NCBI RefSeq assembly: GCF_030700285.1
Contig: NZ_JAUYZJ010000004.1
Coordinates: forward strand, 1-64,000
Source of the DNA: Methylobacterium sp. NEAU K
GTDB taxonomy: Bacteria > Pseudomonadota > Alphaproteobacteria > Rhizobiales > Beijerinckiaceae
Direction of reading: 5' to 3'
DNA: 64,000 nt
Shown here: one piece after another, positions 26,437 to 34,919 of the stretch
How the letters are laid out: each line of letters begins with the position of its first letter
Position numbering within the stretch: the stretch's first letter is position 1
The notes under the pieces: generated by a model
What the model saw: only the letters and a program-made list of their open reading frames with translations
What the model was told of the DNA's origin: nothing
Databases searched by the model: none
Translations under genes and position numbers: made by a program

Positions 26437-27828
26437 TCAGGCATCGTCGAAGGCGAGGTTCTCGATCGGGTAGTCGATCATCAGGGCGCGCCGTTCGGGC
26501 GAGTTGTCCCACTCGCCGACCTTCGTGTAGCCGCCGGCCACGTCCAGCACCTCGACCACCGTCCGGATGGTCGGGATGCTCCTGAAATGCTGCGGCCAGC
26601 CGGAGGCGAAGTAGAACACCTGCTCGATCCGGTCCGAGAGCTGGCAGACGCCCGGGCCGAAGGTGCCGAGGCCGAACACGAGGTAGCGCCCGTTCATCAG
26701 CGCCGCGACATCGTCGATGAGGGCGCCGCTCTGGGTCGTCAGCGGTACGCCGCGCTCCGAGATCCAGGCTTCCAGGGCCGGGATCACCGGGTTGAGGCGG
26801 TTCTCGAACACCAGCTTGATCGACGCGATGCGGCCCTCCGCCAGGAGCCGGTCGATGACGAGCTTGTAGAAGGCGAGTGGCGGCTGCGGGTATTGCGGCG
26901 CCACCCAGGTGCTGAAGATGTCCCCGGAGCGGATATGGATCATCAGCGCGTCGTCGGGCTTCTCGGGAATGGACACCGGCAGCCGGTTGAACAGCGGCCG
27001 GATACAGGTCCGCATGATGTCCCGGGTCTCCTCGGGACCGAGCGCGCCGGCCAGCCGCTGGATCCCGAGATCGAAATACATCCCCGACAGGTACGTGCCA
27101 TCCGGCGGCAGCGGCTCGGATCCGGGGATGAAGGTGATGCCTCCGCAGGTCAACGGGCCCGACAGGCCGATCACCTCGCTGCGGTCGGCCGCCGGGAGCT
27201 TGATGGTTTTGAGGTTCAGATGGCGCGCGATGCCGATGGCCAGCAGGCACTGGATCAGGCAATTGCCGAAGGCCCCGGTCTCGTAGATCGCGAGCCCCAC
27301 GAGGGCGCGGGTCCGCGGCCGCTCGGCGCTGACGAGGCTGTAGGAGACGTATGGGTTCGACCCCGTCCGCTCGCCCGCGATGTCGAAGGGGACGTCGAGC
27401 ACGCGCCGCAGGGTGATGAGGTCGAACAAGGCGCGCTCGCACCAGACCCGCACCGCCGGGAAATCCGGTCCGGCCGACAGGGTCACCGTCATGCGGACGT
27501 AGCGCGCCCAGGTGCCCTCCCCGGGCTCGAGGATCAGCGGCATCCGGGATCCCGCCTCCTCGGAGCCACCCTTGAGGACGGCCTCCGACCAGACCTGCCC
27601 GTCATCCGAGAGTGCGAGGTCCGGGCGCGGACCGGGCGCGTCCCCGGCGACCGCGATCGAGACGGCCTGGATCGGGAAGCGCAGGCCGAGATCGACCTGC
27701 AGGCGCACCGCCCCAGTCCGTCGCACGAACGTATCCTCGGCATCCAGCCGGTGCCACGGCCGTCCAACGGCCAAGTCGACGAGGTCGGCATCGATCGCTT
27801 CGCTTGCACCCGCCCCCATCATGGACAT
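26437..27828 (-). CDS. Discoidin-like domain plus fucosyltransferase (GT11)-like protein
   Basis: This 463-residue protein has an N-terminal discoidin-like beta-sandwich (about 15-135; RLQVDLGLRFPIQAVSIAV, RYVRMTVTL) and a C-terminal region resembling alpha-1,2-fucosyltransferases. The latter shows YETGAFGNCLIQCLLA near 205 and the GDP-binding motif MIHIRSGDIFS (HxRxGD) near 310. The reverse domain order is found in the next gene downstream. It is the first gene of a three-gene minus-strand operon. The start is close to the solo TnpB element, so its promoter region may have been altered by that insertion. GDP-fucose as donor is inference. Confidence 0.7.
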   Translation of the reverse strand: MSMMGAGASEAIDADLVDLAVGRPWHRLDAEDTFVRRTGAVRLQVDLGLRFPIQAVSIAVAGDAPGPRPDLALSDDGQVWSEAVLKGGSEEAGSRMPLILEPGEGTWARYVRMTVTLSAGPDFPAVRVWCERALFDLITLRRVLDVPFDIAGERTGSNPYVSYSLVSAERPRTRALVGLAIYETGAFGNCLIQCLLAIGIARHLNLKTIKLPAADRSEVIGLSGPLTCGGITFIPGSEPLPPDGTYLSGMYFDLGIQRLAGALGPEETRDIMRTCIRPLFNRLPVSIPEKPDDALMIHIRSGDIFSTWVAPQYPQPPLAFYKLVIDRLLAEGRIASIKLVFENRLNPVIPALEAWISERGVPLTTQSGALIDDVAALMNGRYLVFGLGTFGPGVCQLSDRIEQVFYFASGWPQHFRSIPTIRTVVEVLDVAGGYTKVGEWDNSPERRALMIDYPIENLAFDDA

Positions 27829-27884
27829 CGCAGGCTACCCAGGCCTTCACGCTGGCGGGGAATGCGAGCCGGACGTGATGCCCA

Positions 27885-29075
27885 GTTGACTGCGAGAACA
27901 AAAAGGGTACGAATAGTCACATGCGTCAGGCCCGTAGCTACAAGTTTCGGCTTCGACCGAGCGCCACGCAAGGTGCAGCGCTCGACGCAATGCTGGCCGA
28001 TTTCTGCGGCCTGTACAACGCGTGCCTTCAGCAGCGTATTGAGGCATACCGCCGTCGCGGCGTGGCGCTGCGCTACGCGCAGCAGGCCGCCGAACTGTGC
28101 GCCGTGCGGGCCGAAGAGCCCGCCCTGGCGCGCTGGTCGTTCACCGCCCTCCAACAAGTCTTGCGGCGCGTCGAGACCACTTACACGGCATTCTTCCGGC
28201 GGAAGCGCGGCTTCCCGCGCTTCCGCGCGGCGAGCCGCTATCATGCCGCCGCATTCCGCATCGGCGACGGCCTGCGCCTTCTCAAGACTGGCCGCCTCGC
28301 CGTCGTCGGTGTAACGGGCGGGATCAAGGTGGTATGGCACCGGACATTCCCGCCGGGTGCCAAGCTCGGCACCGCCGTGCTCACCCGACAACTCGGCAAG
28401 TGGTACGCAGTCTTCTCGGTTGAGGCCGAGTTCGGCGGCGCGCACGGCGTCGGTGATGTCGGCCTCGATCTCGGCCTGAATGCCTTGTTCGCGACCAGCG
28501 ATGGCCATAGTGAGCCCGCTCCGCAATTCGAGCGGCGCGCGCACAAAGCACAACGTCGTCGCCAGCGGGCGCTCTCGCGTTGCAAACGCGGATCGCGCCG
28601 GCGTGACGAGGCCCGCGCCCGGCTCGCGGCGGGCGCCGCCCGCATCTCGCGCCAGCGCCGCAATCACGCCCACAAGCTCTCGCGCGAGCTCGTGTCACGC
28701 TACGCTCGCCTCGCCTTCGAGGACCTCAGCGCAGCGGCGCTGGCGCGGTCGCGCCTCGCCCGGTCGATCCATGACGCCGCGTGGCGTACGCTCGTGAATA
28801 TGACCACGTACAAGGCTGAAAGCGCCGGTGCGGTGGTGCAACTCGTCGATCCTAGGGGCACGTCGCAGACGTGCCCCTCCTGCGGCGCGGTCGCGGCAAA
28901 GCCGCTTGCGTTGCGCAGGCACACCTGCGCCTGCGGCAGCGACCTCGACCGCGATGTCGCCGCAGCGCAGGTCGTCCGGGATCGCGCATTCGGGCCGGGA
29001 TACGGCCTTTGGTCTTTAAGCGTGCGGGTTGCCGCGTAGCTCGACCGAGAAGCCCCATCCTTCAGGGCGGGGAGT
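27885..29075 (+). mobile_element. IS200/IS605-like element with TnpB only (IS1341-type)
   Basis: A single tnpB gene is followed 13 bases after its stop by a stable hairpin (29053-29072) with a CCCCATCC/GGGCGGGG stem and TTCA loop. This is the usual form of an IS605-group right end. No Y1 transposase gene is nearby, so it would depend on a TnpA elsewhere. The left boundary is uncertain; it lies between the start of the GT11-like gene (27828) and 27920. Confidence 0.7.
27921..29039 (+). CDS. tnpB: TnpB RNA-guided endonuclease (IS605 OrfB)
   Basis: This is a full-length 372-residue TnpB. It has the N-terminal RSYKFRLRPSATQ segment and a RuvC core with an Asp in VGLDLGLNALF (about residue 183), a Glu in LAFEDLS (about 267) and an Asp in CGSDLDRDVAAA (about 345). 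A zinc finger is formed by CPSC (about 320) and CAC (about 337). TnpB enzymes cut DNA guided by an RNA made from the element's right end, and help keep the element after excision. All catalytic residues are present, so it may be active. It has no TnpA partner here. Confidence 0.93.
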   Translation: MRQARSYKFRLRPSATQGAALDAMLADFCGLYNACLQQRIEAYRRRGVALRYAQQAAELCAVRAEEPALARWSFTALQQVLRRVETTYTAFFRRKRGFPRFRAASRYHAAAFRIGDGLRLLKTGRLAVVGVTGGIKVVWHRTFPPGAKLGTAVLTRQLGKWYAVFSVEAEFGGAHGVGDVGLDLGLNALFATSDGHSEPAPQFERRAHKAQRRRQRALSRCKRGSRRRDEARARLAAGAARISRQRRNHAHKLSRELVSRYARLAFEDLSAAALARSRLARSIHDAAWRTLVNMTTYKAESAGAVVQLVDPRGTSQTCPSCGAVAAKPLALRRHTCACGSDLDRDVAAAQVVRDRAFGPGYGLWSLSVRVAA

Positions 29076-29095
29076 TGTCACAGCATCCGTCTACA
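28930..29095 (+). ncRNA. Predicted TnpB omega/re-RNA at element right end
   Basis: TnpB guide RNAs are known to overlap the 3' end of tnpB and run through the right-end hairpin, with the next 15-20 bases of host DNA as guide. The hairpin here is 29053-29072, so the guide should start near 29074-29075 (TTGTCACAGCATCCG). Only the hairpin is seen directly; both ends of the RNA are inferred. Confidence 0.35.
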
Positions 29096-29151
29096 ACGAA
29101 CACGATGCGGGTGCGGCCGGACCGGCACGCCACCCCGATGGGAGTGATCGG

Positions 29152-29952
29152 ATGCGCACCCTCGCCCTCAGCCTGATGCTCGCCGCCCTGGGGGCGGCCC
29201 CGGCGCGCGCCGAGCAGGACCTGTTGCTCGGCGCCGACATGACATCACCCGCGATGACGACGGCCGAGATGAGCCGCGCCGACATCGCGGCGATGATCAA
29301 GGCCGCCGACGGCAAGCCCCTCGATCTGCATGACCGAGCGTTGTCCGGGCTCGACCTGTCGGGTCTCGATCTGAAGGGCGCGAACCTGCGCACGGCGCGC
29401 CTCAACAAGGCCAACCTGCGCGGTGCCGACCTCAGCGGGGCGAACCTCGAGCAGGCATGGTTGCTGAAGGCCGACCTCACCGGCGCCAAGCTCGTCGGCG
29501 CCCGGATGTTCGGCATCACCGCGCGCGAGGCCAACCTCAGCGGCGCCGATCTCAGCGGCTCCATGCCCATCGGCGACTTCAAGGGCGCCAACATGAGCGG
29601 GGCGCGGCTCGTCGGCCTCAAGGGCGGGGCCGACATCAGGAATCAGTCCATGGGCCTGATGCGCGCCGTGTTCACCTCGGTGAACCTCTCGGGCGCCGAC
29701 CTCAAAGGCGCCGACCTCGGTCGGTCCCGGCTGGAATATGCCGACCTCCGGGACGCCGACCTCACCGATGTCGTGCTGATGGGCTCGGACCTGTCCGGCG
29801 CGAACCTGACCGGTGCCACGGTCGCGGGCGCCGACTTCAAGAACGTCGATGTCAGCGGCGCGCGTCTCGTCTCCCTCAAGGGTCAGGACAGCGCCAAGGG
29901 TTGGTCGGCCCGGGTGAACGCCGATCGCGCCATCACCCGGACCGCCGACTGA
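29152..29952 (+). CDS. Secreted pentapeptide-repeat protein
   Basis: This 266-residue protein begins with a signal peptide (cleavage after about APARA, residue 19). It then has long runs of A(D/N)LxG pentapeptide repeats (LSGLDLSGLDLKGANL, LRGADLSGANL, LSGADLKGADLG) from about residue 60 to 245, expected to form a right-handed quadrilateral beta-helix. ATG 29152 has GGGAG 7 bases upstream. The function of periplasmic pentapeptide proteins is mostly unknown. It lies just downstream of the solo TnpB element. Confidence 0.8.
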   Translation: MRTLALSLMLAALGAAPARAEQDLLLGADMTSPAMTTAEMSRADIAAMIKAADGKPLDLHDRALSGLDLSGLDLKGANLRTARLNKANLRGADLSGANLEQAWLLKADLTGAKLVGARMFGITAREANLSGADLSGSMPIGDFKGANMSGARLVGLKGGADIRNQSMGLMRAVFTSVNLSGADLKGADLGRSRLEYADLRDADLTDVVLMGSDLSGANLTGATVAGADFKNVDVSGARLVSLKGQDSAKGWSARVNADRAITRTAD

Positions 29953-29959
29953 CCCGGTC

Positions 29960-30910
29960 TCAGGCGTCGAGCCCGAGCATCAGCCCGAGATTCTGCACGG
30001 CCGCCCCGGATGCGCCCTTGCCGAGGTTGTCGAGGCGCGCCACCAGCACCGCCTGCCCGTGTTCGGACGAGCCGAACACCCGCAGTTCCAGCCGGTCGGT
30101 GTCGTTGAGATCCTCGGGCTCGAGCTTCTCGCGATGCGCCCCTGTGGCGGCACCCGGCACAACCTGAACCAGGGGCTGGCCGGCATACCAGTCGCGCAGG
30201 GCCGCCTCCAGATCGGCGGCCTTGGGCTTGCCCGGCAGCATGTCGAGGTGGAGCGGTACGCTCACCAGCATGCCCTGCCGGAAGTTGCCCACCGACGGCA
30301 CGAAGATCGGCCGCCGGGTCAGCCCGCTGTAGCGCTGCAGCTCCGGGACGTGCTTGTGCGCGAAACCGAGGCCGTAGAGCTGGAACGGCGGTGCCGTGCC
30401 GCGCTCGTAATCCTCGATCATGCTCTTGCCGCCGCCGCTGTAGCCGCTGACCGCGTTGACGCTGACCGGATGATCGGCCGGGATCAGCCCCGCCTCGACC
30501 AGCGGCCGCAGGAGCGCGATGCCGCCGGTCGGGTAGCAGCCGGGATTGGCCACGCGCCGCGCGCGGGCGACGGCGGCGCCCTGCTCCCGGGTCATCTCCG
30601 GGAAGCCGTAGGTCCAGCCGGCGGCGACCCTGTGGGCGGTGCTGGCGTCGAGGATGCGCGGGCCTCCGCCGGGCAGGCTGTCGGCGAGCGCCACCGTCTC
30701 CTTGGCGGCATCGTCGGGCAGGCAGAGCACCGCGAGGTCGACCTCGGCGAGCAGGGCGCGCTTGGCCTCCGGATCCTTCCGGTGCTCGGGGGCGATGCTG
30801 CGCAGGATGACGCGCCCGTCACGCTCCAGGCGCTCACGGATGCCGAGGCCGGTTGTGCCGGCCTCGCCATCGATGAACACGGTGGGCCGCGCCGCTGCTT
30901 CGCTCGCCAT
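29960..30910 (-). CDS. argC: N-acetyl-gamma-glutamyl-phosphate reductase, type 2
   Basis: This 316-residue enzyme of arginine biosynthesis reduces N-acetylglutamyl-phosphate with NADPH. It has the short type-2 form: [17 protein letters not shown] binds the cofactor, NPGCYPTGG near residue 120 holds the catalytic cysteine, and [14 protein letters not shown] marks the substrate site. The length fits the type-2 group typical of alphaproteobacteria. It converges with the pentapeptide gene with 7 bases between stops and has no other arg genes near it. Confidence 0.95.
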   Translation of the reverse strand: MASEAAARPTVFIDGEAGTTGLGIRERLERDGRVILRSIAPEHRKDPEAKRALLAEVDLAVLCLPDDAAKETVALADSLPGGGPRILDASTAHRVAAGWTYGFPEMTREQGAAVARARRVANPGCYPTGGIALLRPLVEAGLIPADHPVSVNAVSGYSGGGKSMIEDYERGTAPPFQLYGLGFAHKHVPELQRYSGLTRRPIFVPSVGNFRQGMLVSVPLHLDMLPGKPKAADLEAALRDWYAGQPLVQVVPGAATGAHREKLEPEDLNDTDRLELRVFGSSEHGQAVLVARLDNLGKGASGAAVQNLGLMLGLDA

Positions 30911-30997
30911 CGTCCGTCTCGCATGCCGGAATCGTGCCCGGCCGTCACGTCCCGCAGGTGAAGGCTGCGGGCGCGACTGTCAACGGCGCCGTGAGCC

Positions 30998-31492
30998 TCA
31001 GACGGGCAGGCGGCCGTCGGGCGAGTAGCGGTCGATCGCCGAGGGCAGCTCGCGGGACAGGCGCGCGAGCAGCGCCGCCCGGCTCAGCCCGGTCTGCCGC
31101 GTCAGGTGTTCGAGGGTCTCGGGTCCGATGGCGCGCTCGAGCTCGGTCTCGGGGATGTCGCGGTTGGTGCCGTGGTTGATCCACGAATTCGCGGTCTCGC
31201 CGTGGCCGCCCTTGGTGAAGTGGTCGACGAGTTCGCTGAGGCCGTTGGCGAGCAGGCCACCGACGCCGGCCGAGCCGACGCCGCCCAGGATGCCGGAGAG
31301 TCCGCCGGACTTGTCGAGTCCGCCGGTGGCGCTCGGGGTCGAGGCCGAGGGGTTCGGCACCGACGGGACGGGCGACGGGCTGGTCCCGTGCCCGTGGCCC
31401 TTCAGCAGCTCGGCGAGCTTGTCCCGGTTCTGGTAGCCGGCCACCGCCAGCAATCCCAGCAGCGCGGTCATCGAGGGGTAACCCTTGCTCAT
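30998..31492 (-). CDS. YidB family (DUF937) protein
   Basis: This 164-residue protein has an N-terminal hydrophobic segment (MTALLGLLAVAGY), a low-complexity Pro/Ser linker and the YidB core. The core includes GLSELVDHFTKGGHGETANSW, IGPETLEHLTRQTGLS and the C-terminal PSAIDRYSPDGRLP. The family is common in proteobacteria, but its role is unknown. It is the last gene of a minus-strand run of small membrane or stress-type proteins. Confidence 0.85.
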   Translation of the reverse strand: MSKGYPSMTALLGLLAVAGYQNRDKLAELLKGHGHGTSPSPVPSVPNPSASTPSATGGLDKSGGLSGILGGVGSAGVGGLLANGLSELVDHFTKGGHGETANSWINHGTNRDIPETELERAIGPETLEHLTRQTGLSRAALLARLSRELPSAIDRYSPDGRLPV

Positions 31493-31561
31493 GGCGTTTT
31501 CGTCCCAGTCTCTGGATCGGGCAGGCGGTAGAGGGCGCTCTCGGCCCTCCGCGGCGTGGGT

Positions 31562-31666
31562 TCAGCGGGTGCGGCGCGACGGGGTCGCGGCGCGGCCGGC
31601 GAAGCGGCGGCTGACATAGGCGATGATCTTCGGCAGCACGAACGCGGTCAGGATCTTGCGGATCAT
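31562..31666 (-). CDS. Small basic protein of 34 residues
   Basis: The frame MIRKILTAFVLPKIIAYV followed by an arginine-rich tail is 34 codons long. It starts with ATG preceded by a strong AAGGAG ribosome binding site at 8 bases. The hydrophobic centre and basic C-terminus suggest a membrane-associated peptide. It lies between the YidB gene and the 30-residue frame at 31689, in the same direction. No family is recognised. Confidence 0.6.
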   Translation of the reverse strand: MIRKILTAFVLPKIIAYVSRRFAGRAATPSRRTR

Positions 31667-31688
31667 CTTGGATCTCCTTGAGGGGTTT

Positions 31689-31781
31689 TCAATGCGGGGC
31701 TGGATGCCCCAGCCGGCGGATCAGGTCCTGCCGGTCATCGTGTCGATGACGGACTTTCAGGTCCGTGGTGCTGCGCATCAT
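31689..31781 (-). CDS. Possible small charged protein of 30 residues
   Basis: An ATG-started frame encodes a polar, His/Arg/Asp-rich peptide beginning MMRSTTDLKVRH and containing DDRQDLIRRLG. GCGGAAG lies 5 bases upstream of the first ATG. It sits 22 bases before the 34-residue gene and 83 bases after the membrane protein gene, on the same strand. The short length leaves it uncertain. Confidence 0.4.
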   Translation of the reverse strand: MMRSTTDLKVRHRHDDRQDLIRRLGHPAPH

Positions 31782-31864
31782 GGCTTCCGCCCGTTGGGGG
31801 CGGGCCGGTCCTGTTGCCGATCCGGTGCACCCCCGCGACAGGCGTGGGGCCACCGGGATCAGGG

Positions 31865-32779
31865 CTACCGGGCGCCGTAGAGGTCGGCGTGCGTCCCGAG
31901 CTTCGGGGCGCCGAGGCGACCACCGAAGAAGGCGGCGAGCGCGCCGAGGATCAGCGCGATGGCGGCATAGAAGGCGCCCTGCGTGGCCGCCGACTTGGTC
32001 GCCACGGCCGCGGCCTCGGCCTTCTGCTTGGCGGTGGCGACCGCCTGGTCGTACTGCTTCTCGTAGTCCTGGATCTGCGTCTTGGCCTGATCGGCCGGGA
32101 TGCCCTGCGCCTTGGCGAGTGCGTCCGCCGCCCGGTTCTCCGCCTGCTGCTTCTGCGCCGCGTCGCCCGTCAGGACGGCCCGCACCGCCGCCACGGCCGC
32201 GTCGCGTGCCGCCTGCGGATCCTGTCCCTGAGCCTGCTGGCGCACGGTGTTCTCAATCCCGTCCAGGGGGTTCGAAATCTTCGACAGCGACGGCGCCGCC
32301 GCCTGGGCCGCCGTCTGCACGGTGTCGCCGACCAGATTGCCGGCCCCGCCCAGAGTGGCCGTCACGCCGTTGAAGGCGCCGCCGACGATCCCGCCCACCG
32401 CCGAGGTCAGGAGGTAGAGGACGACCAGCGTGGTCACCGACCAGGACACCAGCCCGTGCAGGCCCGCGGCGCCGCCCACCGGCTTGCCCGAGAGGCGTCC
32501 GGCCAGGAAGCCGCCGATCAGAGAGGCGACGATGCCGGAGACCACGAACCAGATTCCGGCGCCCATCGACAGCGTCGAGGCAGCGGGATTGTCGGACGCG
32601 TTCATGCCGACGCTGGACAGGCCGACGCCGACGCCGAGCATGTTGAGGATGACCTGGGCCACCAGTGCCGTGGCGGCACCGGCGAAGATCGCGCCCCACG
32701 ACACCTGATGGAGGAGGACGGTTCGCGTGTCGCCCGCATGGGCGAGCGGCGCGGTCGAGAGGCTGGGGGATACGGACAC
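31865..32779 (-). CDS. Integral membrane protein with helical periplasmic or cytoplasmic domain
   Basis: This 304-residue protein starts at GTG with a CCAGGAG ribosome binding site. It has transmembrane helices near residues 27-55 (VSWGAIFAGAATALVAQVIL), 72-95, 110-135 and 275-295. An Ala/Gln-rich charged helical region (about 165-265; AAVAAVRAVLTGDAAQKQQAE) lies between. The end is GRLGAPKLGTHADLYG. Similar proteins are sometimes named PhnA-like in Methylobacterium, but there is no evidence of PhnA function. It precedes small membrane protein genes on the same strand. Confidence 0.7.
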   Translation of the reverse strand: MSVSPSLSTAPLAHAGDTRTVLLHQVSWGAIFAGAATALVAQVILNMLGVGVGLSSVGMNASDNPAASTLSMGAGIWFVVSGIVASLIGGFLAGRLSGKPVGGAAGLHGLVSWSVTTLVVLYLLTSAVGGIVGGAFNGVTATLGGAGNLVGDTVQTAAQAAAPSLSKISNPLDGIENTVRQQAQGQDPQAARDAAVAAVRAVLTGDAAQKQQAENRAADALAKAQGIPADQAKTQIQDYEKQYDQAVATAKQKAEAAAVATKSAATQGAFYAAIALILGALAAFFGGRLGAPKLGTHADLYGAR

Positions 32780-32820
32780 GGTGTGGCTCCTGGTCGTCTC
32801 GTCGGGGCGGTGGCCCGCGC

Positions 32821-33165
32821 TCAGCGGCGGGAATGCATCAGGAGAGCGAGGCCGTAGCCGACGGCGCCGGCGATCAGCAGCGCGACGAAGGGGCTCTCCT
32901 CGACCTGATGCGCCACCGCGCGGGTGCCCCGGCGGGCGTAGTGGCCGGCCTGCGCGTAAGCGTCCTCGGCGTAGTCGGAGGCTTCGCTGGCGGCGTGGCG
33001 GGCGGTGTCCTTGGCCTGCCCGTAGAGGTTCTCCGCCGAGCCCTGCGCCTCGCGGAAGCGGCCCTCGACGGAGTCGCTCTTCGAGCCGACGAGGTCGCCG
33101 ACGGCGCCCTGCGCCTTGCCGATGAACTCCTTCGCGGCGCCCGTCACGCGATCGGTATCGACCAT
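32821..33165 (-). CDS. CsbD-like / YqjD-ElaB-like membrane-anchored stress protein
   Basis: This 114-residue protein starts at ATG with an AGGAGAG site 6 bases upstream. The N-terminal part (GAAKEFIGKAQGAVGDLVGS) resembles CsbD. The middle is a long amphipathic helix, and the C-terminus (PFVALLIAGAVGYGLALLMH) is a single membrane anchor like that of YqjD/ElaB proteins, which bind ribosomes in stationary phase. The combination points to a general stress function, but this is not proven. Confidence 0.75.
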   Translation of the reverse strand: MVDTDRVTGAAKEFIGKAQGAVGDLVGSKSDSVEGRFREAQGSAENLYGQAKDTARHAASEASDYAEDAYAQAGHYARRGTRAVAHQVEESPFVALLIAGAVGYGLALLMHSRR

Positions 33166-33293
33166 GATGTCTCTCCTGCTTGATGGCTGGTGGGTTTGAT
33201 GGATGTGCGCCGCTCGATCCGGGCTACGCCGCGCGCGGTCCCGGATTTCGCGTCGGATTTCGAAGACGAAGGTGGAGTCCGGCCCTTCGCGTT

Positions 33294-33368
33294 TCAGGTC
33301 GGCATGGCGACGGCTTCTCCGGTCCAACTGTAGACCCCACCCGAAAGCGGCCCGTCGATCCTGTTCAT
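33294..33368 (-). CDS. Possible leader peptide of 24 residues upstream of CsbD-like gene
   Basis: An ATG with CGGAGG 7 bases upstream opens a 24-codon frame beginning MNRIDGPLSGGVYSWTG. It ends 128 bases before the CsbD-like start. A TATACT box (33432-33437, minus strand) lies 64 bases upstream. The very good ribosome site makes it worth noting, but the length and lack of comparison leave it uncertain. Confidence 0.35.
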   Translation of the reverse strand: MNRIDGPLSGGVYSWTGEAVAMPT

Positions 33369-33458
33369 GAGCGCGCCTCCGAGGTCGAACTCGGTGATCC
33401 GGAATTTGGGACCGAAATTCGCCGGTTCAATAGTATAGATTTACCGGTTAGACTGTAC

Positions 33459-34919
33459 TTATGTACTCGCCTCCCGGGTCGAGAAACCGTTGTCCCGGCC
33501 CCAGACGATCACCTCGGTGCGCTTGTGAACGCCGAGCTTGCGGTAGAGGGCGGCGGCGTGGTTGCGCACCGTGTTGCGCGACAGGTTCAGCCGCTTGGCG
33601 ATGGCCTCGTCCGAGAGGCCGGCACAGATCAGCCCGAGGATCTGGCGCTCCCGGACCGTGAGGCTCTGGGCACCCGCTTCGGAACTGTCGCGGCCCGGAT
33701 GCCGGAGGCCGGCGAGCTTCTCGATCAGGCCGCGGCTGAACCAGGACGTGTCGGCCATCACGGTCTCGATCGCGGTGAACAATTCGCGCTCGGAGCGCTT
33801 GCGCTCGGTGATGTCCTGGAGAACCGCCAGCACGTAATCGGCGTCGCCGATGACCACGCGCTCGGCCGAGACGAGGCAGTCGATCTCGGATCCGTCCTCG
33901 TGCCGCAGGCACGTCTCCAGGCCGAGCACATAGCCGTTGCGTCGGACCGTGGCCTCGAACTTCATCCGGGCGGCGTCGGAGACCCAGAGGCCCAGCTCCT
34001 CCGCCGAGCGGCCGACGGTCCTGTCCTGGCTGTAGCCGAAGGTCCGCGGGAAGGCCTCGTTGACGGCCGTGATGGTGAAGCCGTCGGCGCGGGCGAGGAG
34101 GGTCGGCACCGGCGTCATCCGGAAGGCCGTGGCGAAGCGGGCCTCGCTCTGGCGCAGCGACGTCTCGGCTTTCTTGCGCAACTCCAGGTCGGCGAAGGTG
34201 AAGAGCATGCACGGCTCCTCGCCCATCTCGATCGGCTGGCCGGCCACGATGACGAAGCGGGTGCCGCCGTCGGGAAGCTGCAGGCAGGCCTCCATCTGGG
34301 GGATCGTGCCGCCCTCGTTCAGGCGGGAGACCGCCAGATCGCGCTGCTTGGCGTCGGCCAGCACGTCGACCTCGTAGACGCTGCGGCCGATCACGCCGTC
34401 GCGGGTGTGGCCGGTCATCTCCAGGAAGCCGGCATTGACCTTGACGTGGCGCAGGTCGGACAGCCGGGTGATGACCGCCGGCGCCGGGTTGGCGTTGAAG
34501 GTCTTCTCGAACCGCTCCTCGGCCTCGAACTGGTCGGAGACGTCCTTGAGGATCAGCGCGAGGCAGCTCGGCTGCCCGTCCCGGTCGGTGGCGACCAGGC
34601 TGCGCAGGGAGTGGACGAAGGCGAGGTCCGGGCAATCGGTGCGCGCCACTTCGACGATGACGTCGTGGAACGTTTCGCCCTTGACCACGCGCTCGATCGG
34701 ATAGTGCTCCGGCGGGCGGTTGTTGCGGTAGCGGAGGGAGAAGCGCTCCCGGTAGGCATCGACGGTCCCGCCGAGTTCCTCCAGATCCTCGACGCCGTGC
34801 ATGGCCAGCGCCGCGTCGTTCGCCCAGGTGATCGTCTGGTCCGGCTCGACGAGGATCACGCCCTCGGTCAGGCCGGCGATGATCTGCCTCAGCTCGTGTC
34901 TGTCGACGCCCGCCGTCAC
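33459..34919 (-). CDS. PAS-domain LuxR-type transcriptional regulator
   Basis: This 486-residue protein has three PAS-like sensory domains: about 8-125 (GLTEGVILVEPDQTITWAND), about 130-250 (VNAGFLEMTGHTRDGVIG) and about 260-385 (VNEAFPRTFGYSQDRTVGRS). A LuxR helix-turn-helix ends the protein at about 420-475 (LTVRERQILGLICAGLSDEA, LNLSRNTVRNHAAALYRKLG). It should sense a small ligand or redox state in the cytoplasm and bind DNA. No kinase is seen, so the signal input is probably direct. It lies upstream of the stress-type membrane genes and could regulate them. Confidence 0.88.
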   Translation of the reverse strand: MTAGVDRHELRQIIAGLTEGVILVEPDQTITWANDAALAMHGVEDLEELGGTVDAYRERFSLRYRNNRPPEHYPIERVVKGETFHDVIVEVARTDCPDLAFVHSLRSLVATDRDGQPSCLALILKDVSDQFEAEERFEKTFNANPAPAVITRLSDLRHVKVNAGFLEMTGHTRDGVIGRSVYEVDVLADAKQRDLAVSRLNEGGTIPQMEACLQLPDGGTRFVIVAGQPIEMGEEPCMLFTFADLELRKKAETSLRQSEARFATAFRMTPVPTLLARADGFTITAVNEAFPRTFGYSQDRTVGRSAEELGLWVSDAARMKFEATVRRNGYVLGLETCLRHEDGSEIDCLVSAERVVIGDADYVLAVLQDITERKRSERELFTAIETVMADTSWFSRGLIEKLAGLRHPGRDSSEAGAQSLTVRERQILGLICAGLSDEAIAKRLNLSRNTVRNHAAALYRKLGVHKRTEVIVWGRDNGFSTREAST

